Source: Aselliscus stoliczkanus
Lineage: Eukaryota; Chordata; Mammalia; Chiroptera; Hipposideridae
NCBI GenBank assembly: GCA_033961575.1
Contig: CM066728.1
Coordinates: 182,891,678-182,955,677, forward strand
DNA length: 64,000 nucleotides
Reading direction: 5' to 3'
This document shows, in pieces, positions 1-11,661 of this stretch; the first letter of the stretch is position 1, and every line of letters starts with the position of its first letter. The notes beneath the pieces are model-generated. The model was not told the DNA's origin, did not search any database, and saw only the letters and a list, made by a program, of their open reading frames with translations. The translations under genes were made by a program, and so were the position numbers.

Positions 1-198
1 TAATATTTAGTGTCGCACACCTTCATTTTGCTTCTGCCGAAACCAAGGTGCCAAAGTTAAATTTACTACTAAAAATGTATTACCGAGTTCCATGTTTTAT
101 TTAGTGTCCACTTAATTCAGTTGTCTCTAATGTAACAGCAATCATTTATATCAGAGTCACTATCATCACGATCACTTTAGGTACTTTTCGTTTTTAAC
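1..198. other. Unassigned AT-rich sequence at window edge
   Basis: No repeat family, exon or RNA gene recognised. It runs up to the left target-site duplication of the first L1. Confidence 0.5.
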
Positions 199-823
199 AA
201 TGGTATTTTATCCAATCATCTATCGAAGGACACTTTGTTTCCATGTCTTGGCCACCATGAATATGTTGCAATGAATGCAGAGGGTGTATGTTATCTTTAT
301 GGGTAAATGTTTTCAAATTTTTCGGTTAGATACCCAGAAGAGGGATTGCTCGGTCATATGGTAATACTACCTTTAATTTTTTGAGGAAGCCCATACTGTT
401 TTCCATAGTGGCTGTACCAATTTACATTCCCACCAGCAGTCTATGAGGGTTCTTTTTTTCCACAACCTCTCCAACACTTGTATTACTTGTTCTTGTTGGT
501 GACAGCCATTCTAACAGGGGTGAGGTGGTATCTCATTGTGGCTTTGATTTGCATTTCCCTAATAGCTAGTGAAGTTGAGCATCTTTTCACATATCTGTTG
601 GTCATTTGTATGTCTTTTTGGGAGAAGTATGTGTTCAAGTCCTCTAAGGAGGAGGTAAGAAAGGTAAAGGATGTCAAATATATGGTGACGGAAGGAGACT
701 GACTTTGGTGGTGAATACACAAGATACAGATTATGAATTATAGAATTGTACACTTGCAACATATGATTTTATTAGACAATGTCACTCCAATAAATATAAT
801 AAAAAATTGTTAATGGTATTTTA
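199..823 (+). mobile_element. L1 3' end with 5' inversion, flanked by 12-bp TSD
   Basis: From about 211 to 650 the sequence is the reverse complement of the end of L1 ORF2 (it reads as the classic minus-strand L1 text: 'gatacccagaagagg', 'ttttccatagtggctgtacc', 'gccattctaacaggggtgag'). From about 650 to 811 it switches to plus-strand L1 3' UTR, ending in AATAAATATAATAAAAAA. The 12-mer aatggtatttta occurs just before (199-210) and just after (812-823), so both halves entered as one insertion. This is the structure expected from twin priming during L1 integration. The open frames here are fragments of the dead ORF2 and are not genes. Confidence 0.9.
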
Positions 824-1561
824 ACCATTAAAATACTATTTTGATGGATCTGTCAATTTAATGGTATACCATAGAATTCACTACTATAAAAATATAATTA
901 AAAGTTCTTTTACTGTATATTTACTGATAACCTAATTGGTGCATATGATAGGAATCGTAACATTTTATGTTACAGCACTGCTTCATTTGAGTTTATTATA
1001 GTTAACACTACTACGTGCTACACGATAAATTTTCTCATTTGAAAATTCATCATTTAAAAAATCGGTCTTTATTCTTTTATTATTTGCCCTTGACAATAGT
1101 ATGTAGTTTCTCCCTATTGCATCATTCTCATGATATCAAATCTAAGTCTCATTTTATTAAATAACTTAAGAAACTAAAGCCTTATTCTATGAAAAAATGT
1201 TTTCAACTGAGAATTACAGCAGCAAAAGAGAATTTTATCTTATTAACTAGTAAAAGAACAATATTAATATGGCTTTGTACCTAAGACCATTGTTGTCATT
1301 TTGACATTAGAAATATAAATGTAACAACAGTGTTCCAAGGCAGTAATTGGTCATAAGATTGTTCTTTGTATGCTCAAAAAACTCTTTAAGAAAGTTACAT
1401 TTTTAGATCTCTCAGATGTTTACGAACTTAACCACTTTTAATATATACTCTGGTTTGAGCAACTTTGGCTACTTTGTCTCCAGGTCCGAGGCTAGGATCC
1501 CATTACATGTAGTTCTAAACTAAGAATTAGGCAATCTATATAAAATGAAATCATTCATTGG
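824..1561. other. AT-rich single-copy-looking spacer
   Basis: About 740 bases with no recognisable repeat, coding potential or RNA structure. The only notable feature is high A+T content. Confidence 0.4.
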
Positions 1562-2369
1562 AATTTTTTAAAATTTGTATTTCAATTACAGTTGACATAC
1601 AGTATTATATTAATTAAAGCTGTACAACATAGTGATTAGACAATTATATACCTTACAAAGTGATCACTCCAATAAATCCAGGACTCTTATGACACCACAG
1701 AGTTATTACAATATTATTGACTATATTCCCTTTGCTATACTTTACATCCCCGTCTATTTTTCAACTGGCAATTTGTACTTCTTAATCCCTTTCACCTATC
1801 CTCCCAACCCCCCTCTCATTTGGCAACCATCAATTTGTTTTCTGTATCTATGAGTTTGTTTCAGTTTGGTTTATTTTGGTTTTTAGGTTCCACATAAGTT
1901 AGATCATATGGTATTTGTCTTTCTCTGACTGGTTTCACTTAGTATACTACTCTCTAGATCCATCCAAGTTGTCACAAATGGTAAGATTTCATTCTTTTTT
2001 ATGGCAGAGTAATACTCCATTGTGTTTTCTCCACAATTTTCTTATCCAATCATCTATTGATGGGTTTTGGGTTGTTTCTATATCTTGGCTATTGGGAATA
2101 GTGCTAAAAAGTAAACATATTTTTTCAAATTAAGTGTTTTGGATTTCTTGAGATAAATACCCAGAAGTGTAATTGCTGGGTCATATGGTAATTCTATTTT
2201 TTAAATTTTTTGAGGAACCTTCATACTGTTTTCCATACTGGCTGCACCAGTTTACTATCCCTCTAGCAGTGTACGAGGGTTCCCTTTTCTCCACATCCGG
2301 GCCAACGCTTGTTTATATATTGATGACGGCCATTCTGACAGGTATGAAGTGACAGCTCACTGTGGTTTT
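1562..2369 (-). mobile_element. 5'-truncated L1 3' end, minus strand
   Basis: Read on the minus strand this is the last part of ORF2 plus the 3' UTR: the poly(T) end lies near 1562, the 3' UTR runs to about 1850, and ORF2 C-terminal text follows ('gataaatacccagaagtg', 'ttttccatactggctgcacc'). It stops near 2369 without a 5' half. Possible degraded target duplication: aatcattcattg (1549-1560) against aatcattattg (2370-2380), one indel. The 3' UTR closely resembles that of the L1 at 6411, suggesting the same subfamily. Confidence 0.85.
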
Positions 2370-2399
2370 AATCATTATTGCCCTATTTAAAAGTCTTCA

Positions 2400-2830
2400 G
2401 TAACTCCATCTTACCTAAAACCTAAATTCCAAATTCTTTGCATGACATACAAGACCATGATTTGGCTCCTTCTACTTTGTAAATCTCATCTTCATTCATT
2501 CCCTTTTGAGGGACCTTCATGTCATGCTTCTGAAGTGCATCTTGCTTTTTCATAACTTCATTCTTTTGCATACTCTGTTCTTTCTGCAATAAATGTCCTC
2601 TCCCTTCTCAAACCTCCCCTTCCTATTCCACCTCTCTGGAAAATTTTCCCTTGAAAATCTGCTCTGGATTGGCTTTGTCAAGGAAGCAGGGAAGTCTTTC
2701 CGTACCCCCACCAGGCAGTTAGGCCATCCTGGGCTTCTATAGTAACTGGAACATGCTTTCCCCATTGCACATATCAGACTGTATTTTATTTACATTTGTG
2801 TCTTCCTATGTACACCAGGGTTGTCCTGAT
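2400..2830 (+). repeat. L2 3'-end relic
   Basis: Contains the diverged L2 3' signature: 'ccaaattctttgcatgacat', 'accatgatttggctcc', followed by 'ttctttctgcaataaatgtc' and a pyrimidine-rich tract. Strongly diverged, so limits are approximate. Confidence 0.6.
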
Positions 2831-4453
2831 TTATTAAAATTTAAATTGTTCAAACCTAATTTCAGAGACAAAAGGGCCCTTTTCTAATACCCGGCACGAT
2901 TTTTAAGGCCAGGCTACTGTCAAAGCATGTTTTTCTTTACAGAGAGTAAGAGAAGTGCTGCACTCGAGTACTAGATTCAGGAGAGCTGTGCAGGAAACGT
3001 GTGCTCTCCCTTACGACTGCTGAGGGCTAACTAAATTTCATGCTGAAATAATTTTATTAAAACAGCATCTGGTTTGAGGCAATTTTATAGTTTATGTTTC
3101 CCCAGAAGTAGATCTAGAGGTGGACATAAGAATAGAAGTGGGAGGCGAGTCAGGGAAATAAAAACACGAGACAGAGAAAGAGAAGAAAGCAGATAAAGGG
3201 TTCATTCATTATGAGTCGCTTACCAGGACGGGCAACTGGCGCTTAACCCCGCTGAGGAATTCTGGGAAGCAGCACAGAACACAAGCATCCCACTGGAGGA
3301 AGGAGAGAGCAGTGTCCCATACACCAACCCCATCACGGGCTGTGAGGTGGAAGAAGGGTTAATTGCCCAGCACTTGCAGCCTGCTGTGTGCCTGCAGTAG
3401 GGTTGAGGAGCGGGCTCCAGCAGCCAGAGAAAAGTGCTGAGGGAGAGAGAAGTAGTTGCTGACACCAGAAGTCAGGCCCAGTGTGACAGAGATGGCAAGG
3501 CCTAGGGAATGTGGGAAGGGCAGCAGTTGCAGCTGCTGTTCCAAGAAGAAAAGTCAAAATGGAGACAAGTGCCAGCACCCCGAGATAGGCACCAGTGAAC
3601 TAGAGAACAAAGGCCGTGCATACCCAACCTTTAGATATTGGCATCTGGTAGTGGATTCAACCACAACCAGAACAAAGTCACTTCTATCCTCTCAGCACCA
3701 GCACCAGCAGCACCATTGGGTGCCCAGAAGGCTTACACAGGAGATTGCTCTTCTTACTAAAGGGGAGTGGAAGCACTCAGGGAGAATCAGGGAAGGAGAC
3801 AGAAGCCTGGCCTCCTGGGTACAGGGGGAAGGCTGAGAAGGAGAAAAAATCACTGCCACACCTGTTTCGTTCTCCACCCCAAACAAAGTAGCTGTGTAGA
3901 AATGGCAAGAGACAAGAAATACATAATAGGGGATATTTACACCATCTTTTTTTTTTAATGTGGCATGAATATATGTACATACAATAAACTCCCTCTCCAA
4001 GGATTCTTCAAAATCGTTAGTAAAACCTACATTATTTAGCAATACTTTGGTAGGAGTGGATCCTAGGGATGTTCAGAATGCTGCCAAGTTTTCCATCTCT
4101 CAGGGGCAGAGGATGGTGGGGATTCAGGTTACGTCACTGTCCTTAGCACTTTCTTATATAATATAACAAAGTTCTAAAGCAAGTTACCTGCAGGCTAATT
4201 CAGTCTCAGATGTAGATTATACCCCACTCCTGGATTTATTTTTAAATTGGTACCAATGTTTTTCAGGAGAGACTTCACATTCAATTTCCAGCTTCTCCTA
4301 AAAAAACAAATCAGAAGTTATACACTGGGATAATCACCTAGCAACAAATAGTGCATATTGTTTAGACTGTCACAATCCCCACGACTTTTTATTGCTCTCC
4401 AAACATCATATTGGCAGGGATTTTTTCTTTTCCAAGCAAAAATGTGTCTATCT
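2831..4453. other. Unassigned sequence, GC-richer in its middle
   Basis: No repeat family recognised. A 126-codon open frame at 3456-3836 (+) is Ser/Gln/Lys-rich low-complexity text with no domain, and overlapping frames of similar length exist on the minus strand. I see no splice-site pattern or homology supporting a gene. Confidence 0.4.
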
Positions 4454-4468
4454 AAAATGGAATACGGG

Positions 4469-4585
4469 GGCCGGCTGAGTGGTGCGGTGGTTAAGTGCTG
4501 GCTTCCCAAGGACCCCGGTTCGGGTCCCACATATGAGGGCCAGAGACACTGCCCTCAAAAAACAAAACAACAGCAACAACAACAA
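4469..4585 (+). mobile_element. Short new-head SINE (about 115 bp)
   Basis: Begins ggccggctgagtggtgcggt and contains the B-box-like ggttcgggtccc. It ends after 'gacactgccctc' in an A/C-rich tail. Target duplication: aaaatggaatacggg (4454-4468) and aaaatggaaaacggg (4586-4600), one mismatch. The tRNA-like head provides internal Pol III A and B boxes. This form lacks the body and VES-like tail of the long copies. Confidence 0.9.
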
Positions 4586-4623
4586 AAAATGGAAAACGGG
4601 CAACTATCCAGAGTACTGCATGA

Positions 4624-4658
4624 GGGTCGGCTTTAGCTCAAGTGGTTACTTAGTCATT
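4624..4658 (+). pseudogene. Tailless retrocopy of a vault-RNA 5' fragment (candidate)
   Basis: This 35-nt insert starts gggtcggctttagctcaagt and continues ggttacttagtcatt. It is bounded by perfect 15-bp direct repeats cagagtactgcatga (4609-4623 and 4659-4673). From memory, vertebrate vault RNAs begin GGCTGGCTTTAGCTCAGCGG followed by GGTTACTTCGACAGTT; the insert matches most positions, including the Pol III A-box (TAGCTCAAGTGG, 4634-4645). There is no poly(A) tail, and the 3' two-thirds including the B box is absent, so it cannot be a functional vault RNA gene. The pattern fits the described class of mammalian tailless retropseudogenes. Alternative: a fragment of an unknown tRNA-like RNA. Confidence 0.65.
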
Positions 4659-4673
4659 CAGAGTACTGCATGA

Positions 4674-6410
4674 TTCTAGAAAAAAAGGGAATGCATATTT
4701 CACTGTGGAAACGAGGAACAATCCTATGTTTAAAACAAAAAGTGTGCATTAAACATGAGGTTTTAGAGTTCTTGGGGGTGACTGACCTTTGTGCTCAGAA
4801 AAGGTTAGTCTGATGGTATTTTGGTTTTACATATTACTATTTGATTTATCCAAATTACAAATTTAAAAGCCTGGTTTTCCTTAAGCTTCTCTTTTCAGTT
4901 TATAAATTTAGTTCTATTTATAATCTAGTAAATTTCAGCAATTGCTTTTAAGGGAATGTAGACGAATATTTAGCTCCATTTATAAACAGTTAATTAAAGC
5001 TCTTCAAACATTTTTAAATTAATTTATAAATTTAATGTATTTTATTTCCTTTAAGTACTTCAATTGTCTGATTTAAAACCTTCCTGAATAATTAAATAAA
5101 TCTCTTAAATCAAATAAATTAAATTTATAAGTACACTGAATCAAGTTCTTTCAAAATATTCTAACATGGCAGATCAATTTAGTAATATTTCAACCTAAAA
5201 CCACAAGTCTAAATAAATTACTCAATTATGCATTTTAAATTGTAATTATGAGGCTGATCTGTTATTCTACCAGACAAAATTCTCTTTAAGCATTAAAAAA
5301 CTTTAAAAACCCAACAACCAGATTCTTTTTTAACACAAAAGCATCTTGTGTTACTTTTGACTCTCTTAAATATTTCAATATTTGATTTAGAAAGATAATT
5401 ACTTTTGTTTAAAAAGATATTTACTACTTTTGCAGCTAATGAACACCACGGTTGATTCAGACAAGCACACTCCGTGGACTGTTGTTAGAAATTCCTGAGC
5501 CCTATTTCTGGTCTACAAGGAATTTCAAACTAAAATAGGTGGTCATATAACCAACTTCCCAAGATTTTAAGTCACATCATTACTAAATTTCAAATCCTCT
5601 TAGAGACTTTAACTGCCACTCACGTGGTTATACCACTTCAACTGTATGTACTTCCTTGGATCTTAAGATAAATATTTCCCCTTTTAAATCTAAAGACTTG
5701 TGTCCTAATGGCAGAAACTCATCATTTCCGGTATTTCCTACCTTTGCCCCATTACTCTTATGGATATGAAAATGACACCCAAATGGTTCTGGACATTTCA
5801 GGTGCACTTCTATTTGGCCACGATGTCCAAGACAGTTCTACTGACAGCAAAATGTGGAAAGACTACACCAGGCCCCTTACTTGTCTGTTTCTGGTAGCAA
5901 TTTGCTTTGGCCAACTGTGAGGCACATCCAACAGTGAGACTGGATAGCCAAAGGCTGTTAACAATAGATGTCAGGCAAGCTGTAAAAGCACTCAAATTAA
6001 AATGATGGAGGGAGGGGTGTATTGTTTATTCTTAACTTGTTAGGAGACACCAACATTTTAGAGATAATCTAACAAAAGTTACAGACCCTCTGCACAAACA
6101 CACACGCACTTTAGTTTATAATTTTCCGGATTTCATGTTTCCATTGATAGATTCACCAGTACATGACAAGTTAAAAACCAAGATAACCAAAAAACCCTTG
6201 GACTAGATGGCTCTTTAAAGTCCCTTCCCAACATGGTCTCAGAAACATAATCTATCAAAGTGACTTATTACAGAGGAAATACCAGACATTTGGATCAGAG
6301 GGTCGGTTTTCAAAATGAGTAATCCGAAGAGCTCATCAGAATCAAAGAATAGAATCCAATGGAGAAGCAGAGTGTAGTGAAAAGATTAAACTACAAGATT
6401 AAGAAATTAA
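4674..6410. other. AT-rich unassigned sequence
   Basis: Extremely A+T-rich between about 4840 and 5420 (many TTTAAA/AATTTA runs). The rest is ordinary single-copy-looking DNA. No repeat family, exon or RNA recognised. Confidence 0.4.
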
Positions 6411-6853
6411 AAAAGAATTTTCAATTACAGTTGACATAATTATGTTAGTTTTCAGGTGTTCTAGGAAGTGATAACCCTGATAAATCTCGTACCCATATGA
6501 CATCACACATACTTATTACAATATTATCGACTATATTCCCCATGCTGGACTTTACATCTGTACTTCTGTACTTACATCTGTCCATTTGTACTTCTTAATC
6601 TCTCCACCTTTTTCACCCAGTCCCCCAAACCCACTCCTATCTGGCAACCATCAATTTGTTCTCTGTATCTATGAGTTTCTTTCTGTTTTGTTTGTTCATT
6701 TATTTTGTTTTTTAGAACCCACATATAAGTGAAATCATATGGTATTTGTCTTTCTGAGTCAGAATTATTTCACAGCATAATATCCTCTAGGTTAATCCAT
6801 GTTGTTGCAAATGGTAAGATTTCATTCTTTTTTATGGGTGACATTCCAGTGTA

Positions 6854-6977
6854 CTGGGGGTGCCAAGAAAAATGTATACACATGACTTGTATTCATCTTT
6901 TTTATCAGTATATATTACAGTTTTAATACAGTTTTTTTCTTTCTTAAAATGTGCATACAGTTTTTTGTCACCCTCTG
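6854..6977. mobile_element. Mariner-type MITE inserted at TA inside L1
   Basis: A 124-bp unit with terminal inverted repeats: left ctgggggtgccaagaaaaat and gtatacacat; right, reverse-complemented, cagagggtgacaaaaaactg and tatgcacat. It is flanked by TA on both sides (6852-6853 and 6978-6979). Removing the element plus one TA restores an L1-like reading 'ccagtgtatatatgtacc'. The ends resemble Tc1/mariner elements whose TIRs read roughly GGGTGTGCCAAAAAAATGTA. Too short to encode a transposase. Confidence 0.85.
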
Positions 6978-7698
6978 TATATATGTACCTCCTCTTCTTT
7001 ACCCAGTTCTCCACTGATGGACACTTAAGTTGCTTCCATATCTTGCTATTGTAAATAGCGCTGTAATGAACATAGAGATGCATATATCTTTTCGATTTAG
7101 TGTTCTGGATTTCTTCAGATAAATACCCAGAAGTGGAATTGCTGAGTCATAAGGTAATCCTATTTTTAATATTTTGAGGATCTTTCATACTGTTTTCCAT
7201 AGGGGCTCACCAATCTGCAATCCCGCCAACAGTGCACGAGGGTTCCCTTTTCTCCACATCTTCGCCAACATTTGTTGTTTGTTGGTTTATTGATGATAGC
7301 CATTCTGACAGGTGTGAGATGATATCTCATTGCAGTTTTCATTTGCACTTTCCTTATTTTTAGTGATGTTGAGTATTTTGTCATATGTCTATTGGCCATG
7401 TGTATGCCCTCTTTTGAGAAATTCCATCTATTCAGGCCTTTGTCCATTTTAAAAATATGTTTGTCTTTTTGGTTTTAAGGTGTATTAAGTTCCTTATATA
7501 TTTTGGATATCGATCTTTATTGGATGTATGAATGGCAAATATCTTCTCCCATTCATTAGATTGTCTTTTTATTTGGTTGATGGTTTCCTTTGCTGTGCAA
7601 ACATTTTTAGTTCAATGTAATTGCATTTGTTTATTTTTTCTTTTGTTTCCCTTGCCTAAAGAGACATACCAAATAGTAATAAATTAATAAATGTGTGC

Positions 7699-7737
<39 letters not shown>
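7699..7737. repeat. (CTAT)n microsatellite
   Basis: About ten uninterrupted CTAT units inside the minus-strand L1. Confidence 0.98.
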
Positions 7738-8355
7738 GACATGAGAGATGTCAAACAGTTTACTGCCTATGTTTTCTTTTAGGAGTTTTATGTTTTGGGG
7801 TCTTAACACTTAAGTGTTTAATCCATTTTTAGTTTATTCTTGTATATGGTAAGAAGCTGGTCCATTTTCATTTTTTTGCATGTAGCTGTCCAGTTTTTCC
7901 AGCACCACTTCAGGAAGACTGTCTTTACCCCATTGTACAGTCTTCCCTCCTTTGTCATAGATTACACAACCATATAGGCATGAGTTTATTTCTGGGCTCT
8001 CTATTCTGTCCCATTGATTTGCACGCATATTTTTATGCTAGTGCCATGCTGTTTTGATTTCTATAGCCTTGTAGTATATTGGTATCAGGTAGCATTTGTT
8101 CTTCTTTCTCAAGATTGCTGTGGCTATTCAGGTCTTTTCTGTTTCCATATAAGTTTTAGTATTATTTGTTCTAGTTCTGTGAAAAATGCCATTGGTATTT
8201 TAATAGGATTGTGCTGAATCTGTAGATTGCTTTGGATAGTATGCACATTTTAATTATGTTAATTCTTCCTGTCCATGAGCATGGTATATCCTTCCATTTA
8301 TTTGTGTCCTCTTTAATTTCTTTCTTCAATGATTACAGTTTTCCCAAGTACTGAG

Positions 8356-9899
8356 GGACTTTTATACAATGTAAAGTAATAAGCTTGTTTTCCATCTTTC
8401 CTATAATTTCGAAATATAGTATGTTTTACTGTGTGTTTTTGTTTGGGTGGTTCTTTTTGGGGAGCAGGGGTAGTTACTAAAGAGAAAATAGAAACAACTT
8501 CTCTGGAAGTCACAATCTCTAGTGTGCCTAATTTGTCTGGGATAATGAAGGATCAGTGATCAGCAAGAGGAAGAACCACATGTTGTATACATGAATAAAT
8601 GAAAGACATTTTAATATTACTTCCAAACATATCCTTTGACATTATCTTAGCAGATCATATAGTCTTCCATGAGCTTCAGCAGTTGTTTCATCTGTATACA
8701 TTATACCATAATATTTACTGAACAGAAATAATTCTACAGCATATATTGTATTTTTAAAGTCTACATTTTATCTAGTAATGTCAATTCTATTGAGTTAAAA
8801 TTCAGCATTAATAGCACAAGTTTAAAGGAAGATTTATAGCTACTTTAGACTCTCTTTGTGTCCTCTATGTGCTAAAAGCTAAAAGCAAACTTCTACCGTG
8901 GCTTTACCTTCTGGAGTATTTTTAGAGGTGTGGTGGGGTTTTGAAACTATTTTATCTATAACTCCCAGAGCCAGGGCTCTTTCACTGAACACATTTAAGG
9001 CTTGGGTTTAAGCTGCCAGGCTTTTAGAGTACACAGAAAACAAAGCTCTGATGCATGAGGCCATCAACAAAAGCAACATGCTTTCTTTAAAGTTTCAGTT
9101 CGATAAATATTTGCCTTAAGAAAGAGGTCTTTGCTTTTTGAGATTTTTTTTCATGCATATGCTCTCATTTAAAATCATGTTTTTTAAAAAAATATCTTTA
9201 TTGTTAGTAGGGATGAAAATTTGCCAAGGTGCCTACCAAATGATGGGGTTGAAGTGACTTGAAAGGCAGGAGGCTTGAACTTGGCAACCTCGGGCAGGTC
9301 CTTAAACCACTTTGGCAGAGGTAGCAAGGGTAAAATATAAACTAAAGAGACAGCAAGAGCGGAGGGAGTAAAAGTCTTCAGAATTTAGACAGTTACCGTC
9401 TGGCTTCCGAGGGTTCATGCCTTCTCTAAAGGCATTTGAATTTGAATTTTTAAAAATGCTTTAAAAAAGATGCCCATGAGGTAGATTAAACCTATGGAGT
9501 CAGAGCCTGAGGTGTTTCGGTCCCTTCCTACAGGAACATTCCTGATCAGTGAAGAAGCTATCTCCAAGCATCTTCTTACAGGAAAAGTGGCTTAGAAGTA
9601 AAAGCAACTTCTATCCGGTTCCTGAGTACTGGTGTAGACAAACTTGACAATATTTTAAGTAAATGTTTCCATTTTACCCATGCTTCCATCAGGGCCAAGT
9701 CCCTTCATTCAACACTGCCTAGTTTTCATATAACACTCCAATGAGCAACTTGAAAAAAAAAAAGCTTCATGTTTATTTTAAAGTAAAACATACCATATAT
9801 TAGAACCTAAAATTAGGATATGCAAACACATAAAATGAAAGTAAAAGGATAACATATACCAGAAGATATATTTTAATCCAATCCTATATAAAATTCAGA
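8356..9899. other. Unassigned spacer
   Basis: No interspersed repeat or coding region recognised, apart from short A/T runs near 9180 and 9753. Confidence 0.4.
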
Positions 9900-10120
9900 A
9901 ATGATGCTAACTCAGCAATCACTAAAAAATACATTTATTCATCTAGGCACTCATCCGATTATGCATTTATTCAGTCATTATATACTGAGCTCCTGTTCTG
10001 TGCAAGGCACTGAGGGTAAAAAGATAAAAGAAACAGGCACTTTTATAAGGAGACGCTGCCTGGAATCTGGCAGAAACAAGACATTGATCATAAGATAGTG
10101 TATTAGAGGATTACAGATGA
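9900..10120 (+). repeat. Old interspersed repeat ('ggcactg' type)
   Basis: Carries the diverged text 'tttattcagtcattatatac', 'tgagctcctgttctgtgcaa', 'ggcactgagggtaaaaagat'. This matches a widespread ancient mammalian repeat also seen at 19575 and 44051. I cannot name the subfamily safely (an old L1 or L2 relative is possible). Confidence 0.5.
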
Positions 10121-10439
10121 TATTCTGGGGGCTCTAAAAGCTTCTTGAATTTTAAAGGATAAGCAGAAGTTAGTTGGGTAAAAAGGAGAACAGCATTTTA
10201 AAGTTAACAAAACACATCCATACATAAAAGTTTTCCAAGTCTATTATATCCATGTAAAGCTCAGATCTGATCTGAGCATAGCCAATTAAATGATCTCTCT
10301 GAAGCTCATGGGAAATTGGCCTAGTTTTTTCTAACATAGACCCCAGTGATTTCTCTGATGGTACAGTGGACATACAGTGCAAACTCTATGGCATCCCAAG
10401 GAAATGCAGCTAAGAAAAGACAGCAATGAAAATCCAATT
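10121..10439. other. Unassigned spacer before long L1
   Basis: Contains nothing recognised. Confidence 0.4.
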
Positions 10440-11661
10440 TCTCAAGGTGGGTCCAAGATGGGAGCATAGGTGGAGGCTGAGTTCACTCCCTCCCAAGAAC
10501 ATACCCAAGGTATGCTGATATTTAGAACAATTCCTCCTGAGAGACAGCTGTGAGCTATGAGTTTCACAGTTTCTATACAACAAGCAAAAGAGTGAGAACA
10601 TGCAGAGAAGGTTGGGGAACTGTGAGAGCTCTCTGGGAGCTGAGGGAACCACCCAGGATTGGAGGAACGGGAGAGCGCAGTTGTTTACGATTCCCCTGCA
10701 AATGGATAGGAGGCGGGGGCTTCATCCAGGTTCTCTGGCCGACCTGTGGGGTGCTGTAGCGCATCTCAGCCACTCTACCTGCTCCAGCTAGAACTAGCAG
10801 GAATAGGAAAGCGCTATAGCATGCATACCAGGAGCCCCTCCACCTGGATATTGATCCAGCGGGTATGGCAGGGTGCTGCTTCACACACCCACTGGACTAC
10901 GTGACTGTGCAGGGCTCCCCTTTCCTGGACAGACTGTGAAACTTGCAGAACGCTGTGGTACCTGCCTGCAGGGCTCCCCTGTCCAGAGAAAGAGTGGAGA
11001 TAATGGGGCTGCCCCACCTGAAGAAAGTGCAGAGCTAGCAAAACTTTGCAGTACCCACACACATGGCTAAGCCCTGTAGAGAGAGTGGGGTGCTGCTGTG
11101 TTGCTCAGGCAAGGCTGCCCAACTCTGAAAAACGGTGCCAGGAGGGCACTGAGACTCAGTCACCAAGCGTGGCCCAAACCCTACCCTGAAGGCAGACAAT
11201 TAAAGCACCCCCGCAGGGCTGCCTGTGTGGAGCGAGTGGAGCATGGCTGAACTCGTGAGATGCTACACTGCCCTAGAGTGGGTATAGAATAGCAAAGTAT
11301 GTCTTTACTGGCAGACAAGCCTGACCCAACCCAGAAAGTGGGTGGAGCTCGTTGAGATGCAGGTACACAAACAGCCTTGCTCACACCCTACTATGATAGC
11401 AGACAGTAAAGCAACAAGGCATGCTAAGAGCAGCCCCTTCTACACCAGGCAGCCACACTTGGATTAGAAGGGCAAGAATGCACGCACACACCAGGCTACC
11501 CCACCTGGAACCCAGTCCTTCAGACCAGGCGACACACCACACACCTCTACTACAACAAGCCCATCAAAGCTATTCTACAGTCTACACAGAGACCATCTTT
11601 TTCAAGACTGGTAGAGATGGCTATTCAATCAAACTCATAGGGACCAATACATAAAGTCAAA
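10440..11661 (+). promoter_or_regulatory. L1 5' UTR (internal promoter region, relic)
   Basis: The GC-richer leader of the L1, ending at the ORF1 start near 11662. It contains loosely repeated phrases (gggctcccc, gggctgccc) near 10910, 10970, 11005 and 11215, reminiscent of a degenerate repeated leader. L1 leaders normally hold a Pol II promoter; no activity can be inferred here. The many overlapping short open frames are not genes. Confidence 0.6.

Larger units (their letters stand above)
6411..8355 (-). mobile_element. L1 3' half, minus strand, with nested MITE
   Basis: On the minus strand this is the 3' UTR (about 6411-6720) followed by more than 1.5 kb of the C-terminal half of ORF2, stopping near 8355. 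Diagnostic minus-strand L1 text includes 'gataaatacccagaagtgg', 'gccattctgacaggtgtgag', 'tttggataccgatc'-like and 'gtcccattgatttgcac' segments. It carries many stops and frameshifts, so it is dead. A mariner-type MITE (6854-6977) and a CTAT microsatellite interrupt it. No clean target duplication could be found by eye. Confidence 0.85.

Noticed and set aside
3456..3836. 126-codon open frame as a host exon
   Set aside because: Low-complexity composition, antisense frames of similar length, no domain, no splice pattern.
4469..4560. Possible tRNA gene (A- and B-box-like sequences)
   Set aside because: The same head recurs in 14 dispersed copies with A-tails and target duplications, so it is a SINE.
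4624..4658. Functional vault RNA gene
   Set aside because: Only the first third is present, the B box and terminator are missing, and target duplications show it is a retro-inserted fragment.
4840..5420. AT-rich tract as a matrix attachment region or origin
   Set aside because: Composition alone is not evidence; no specific motif arrangement seen.
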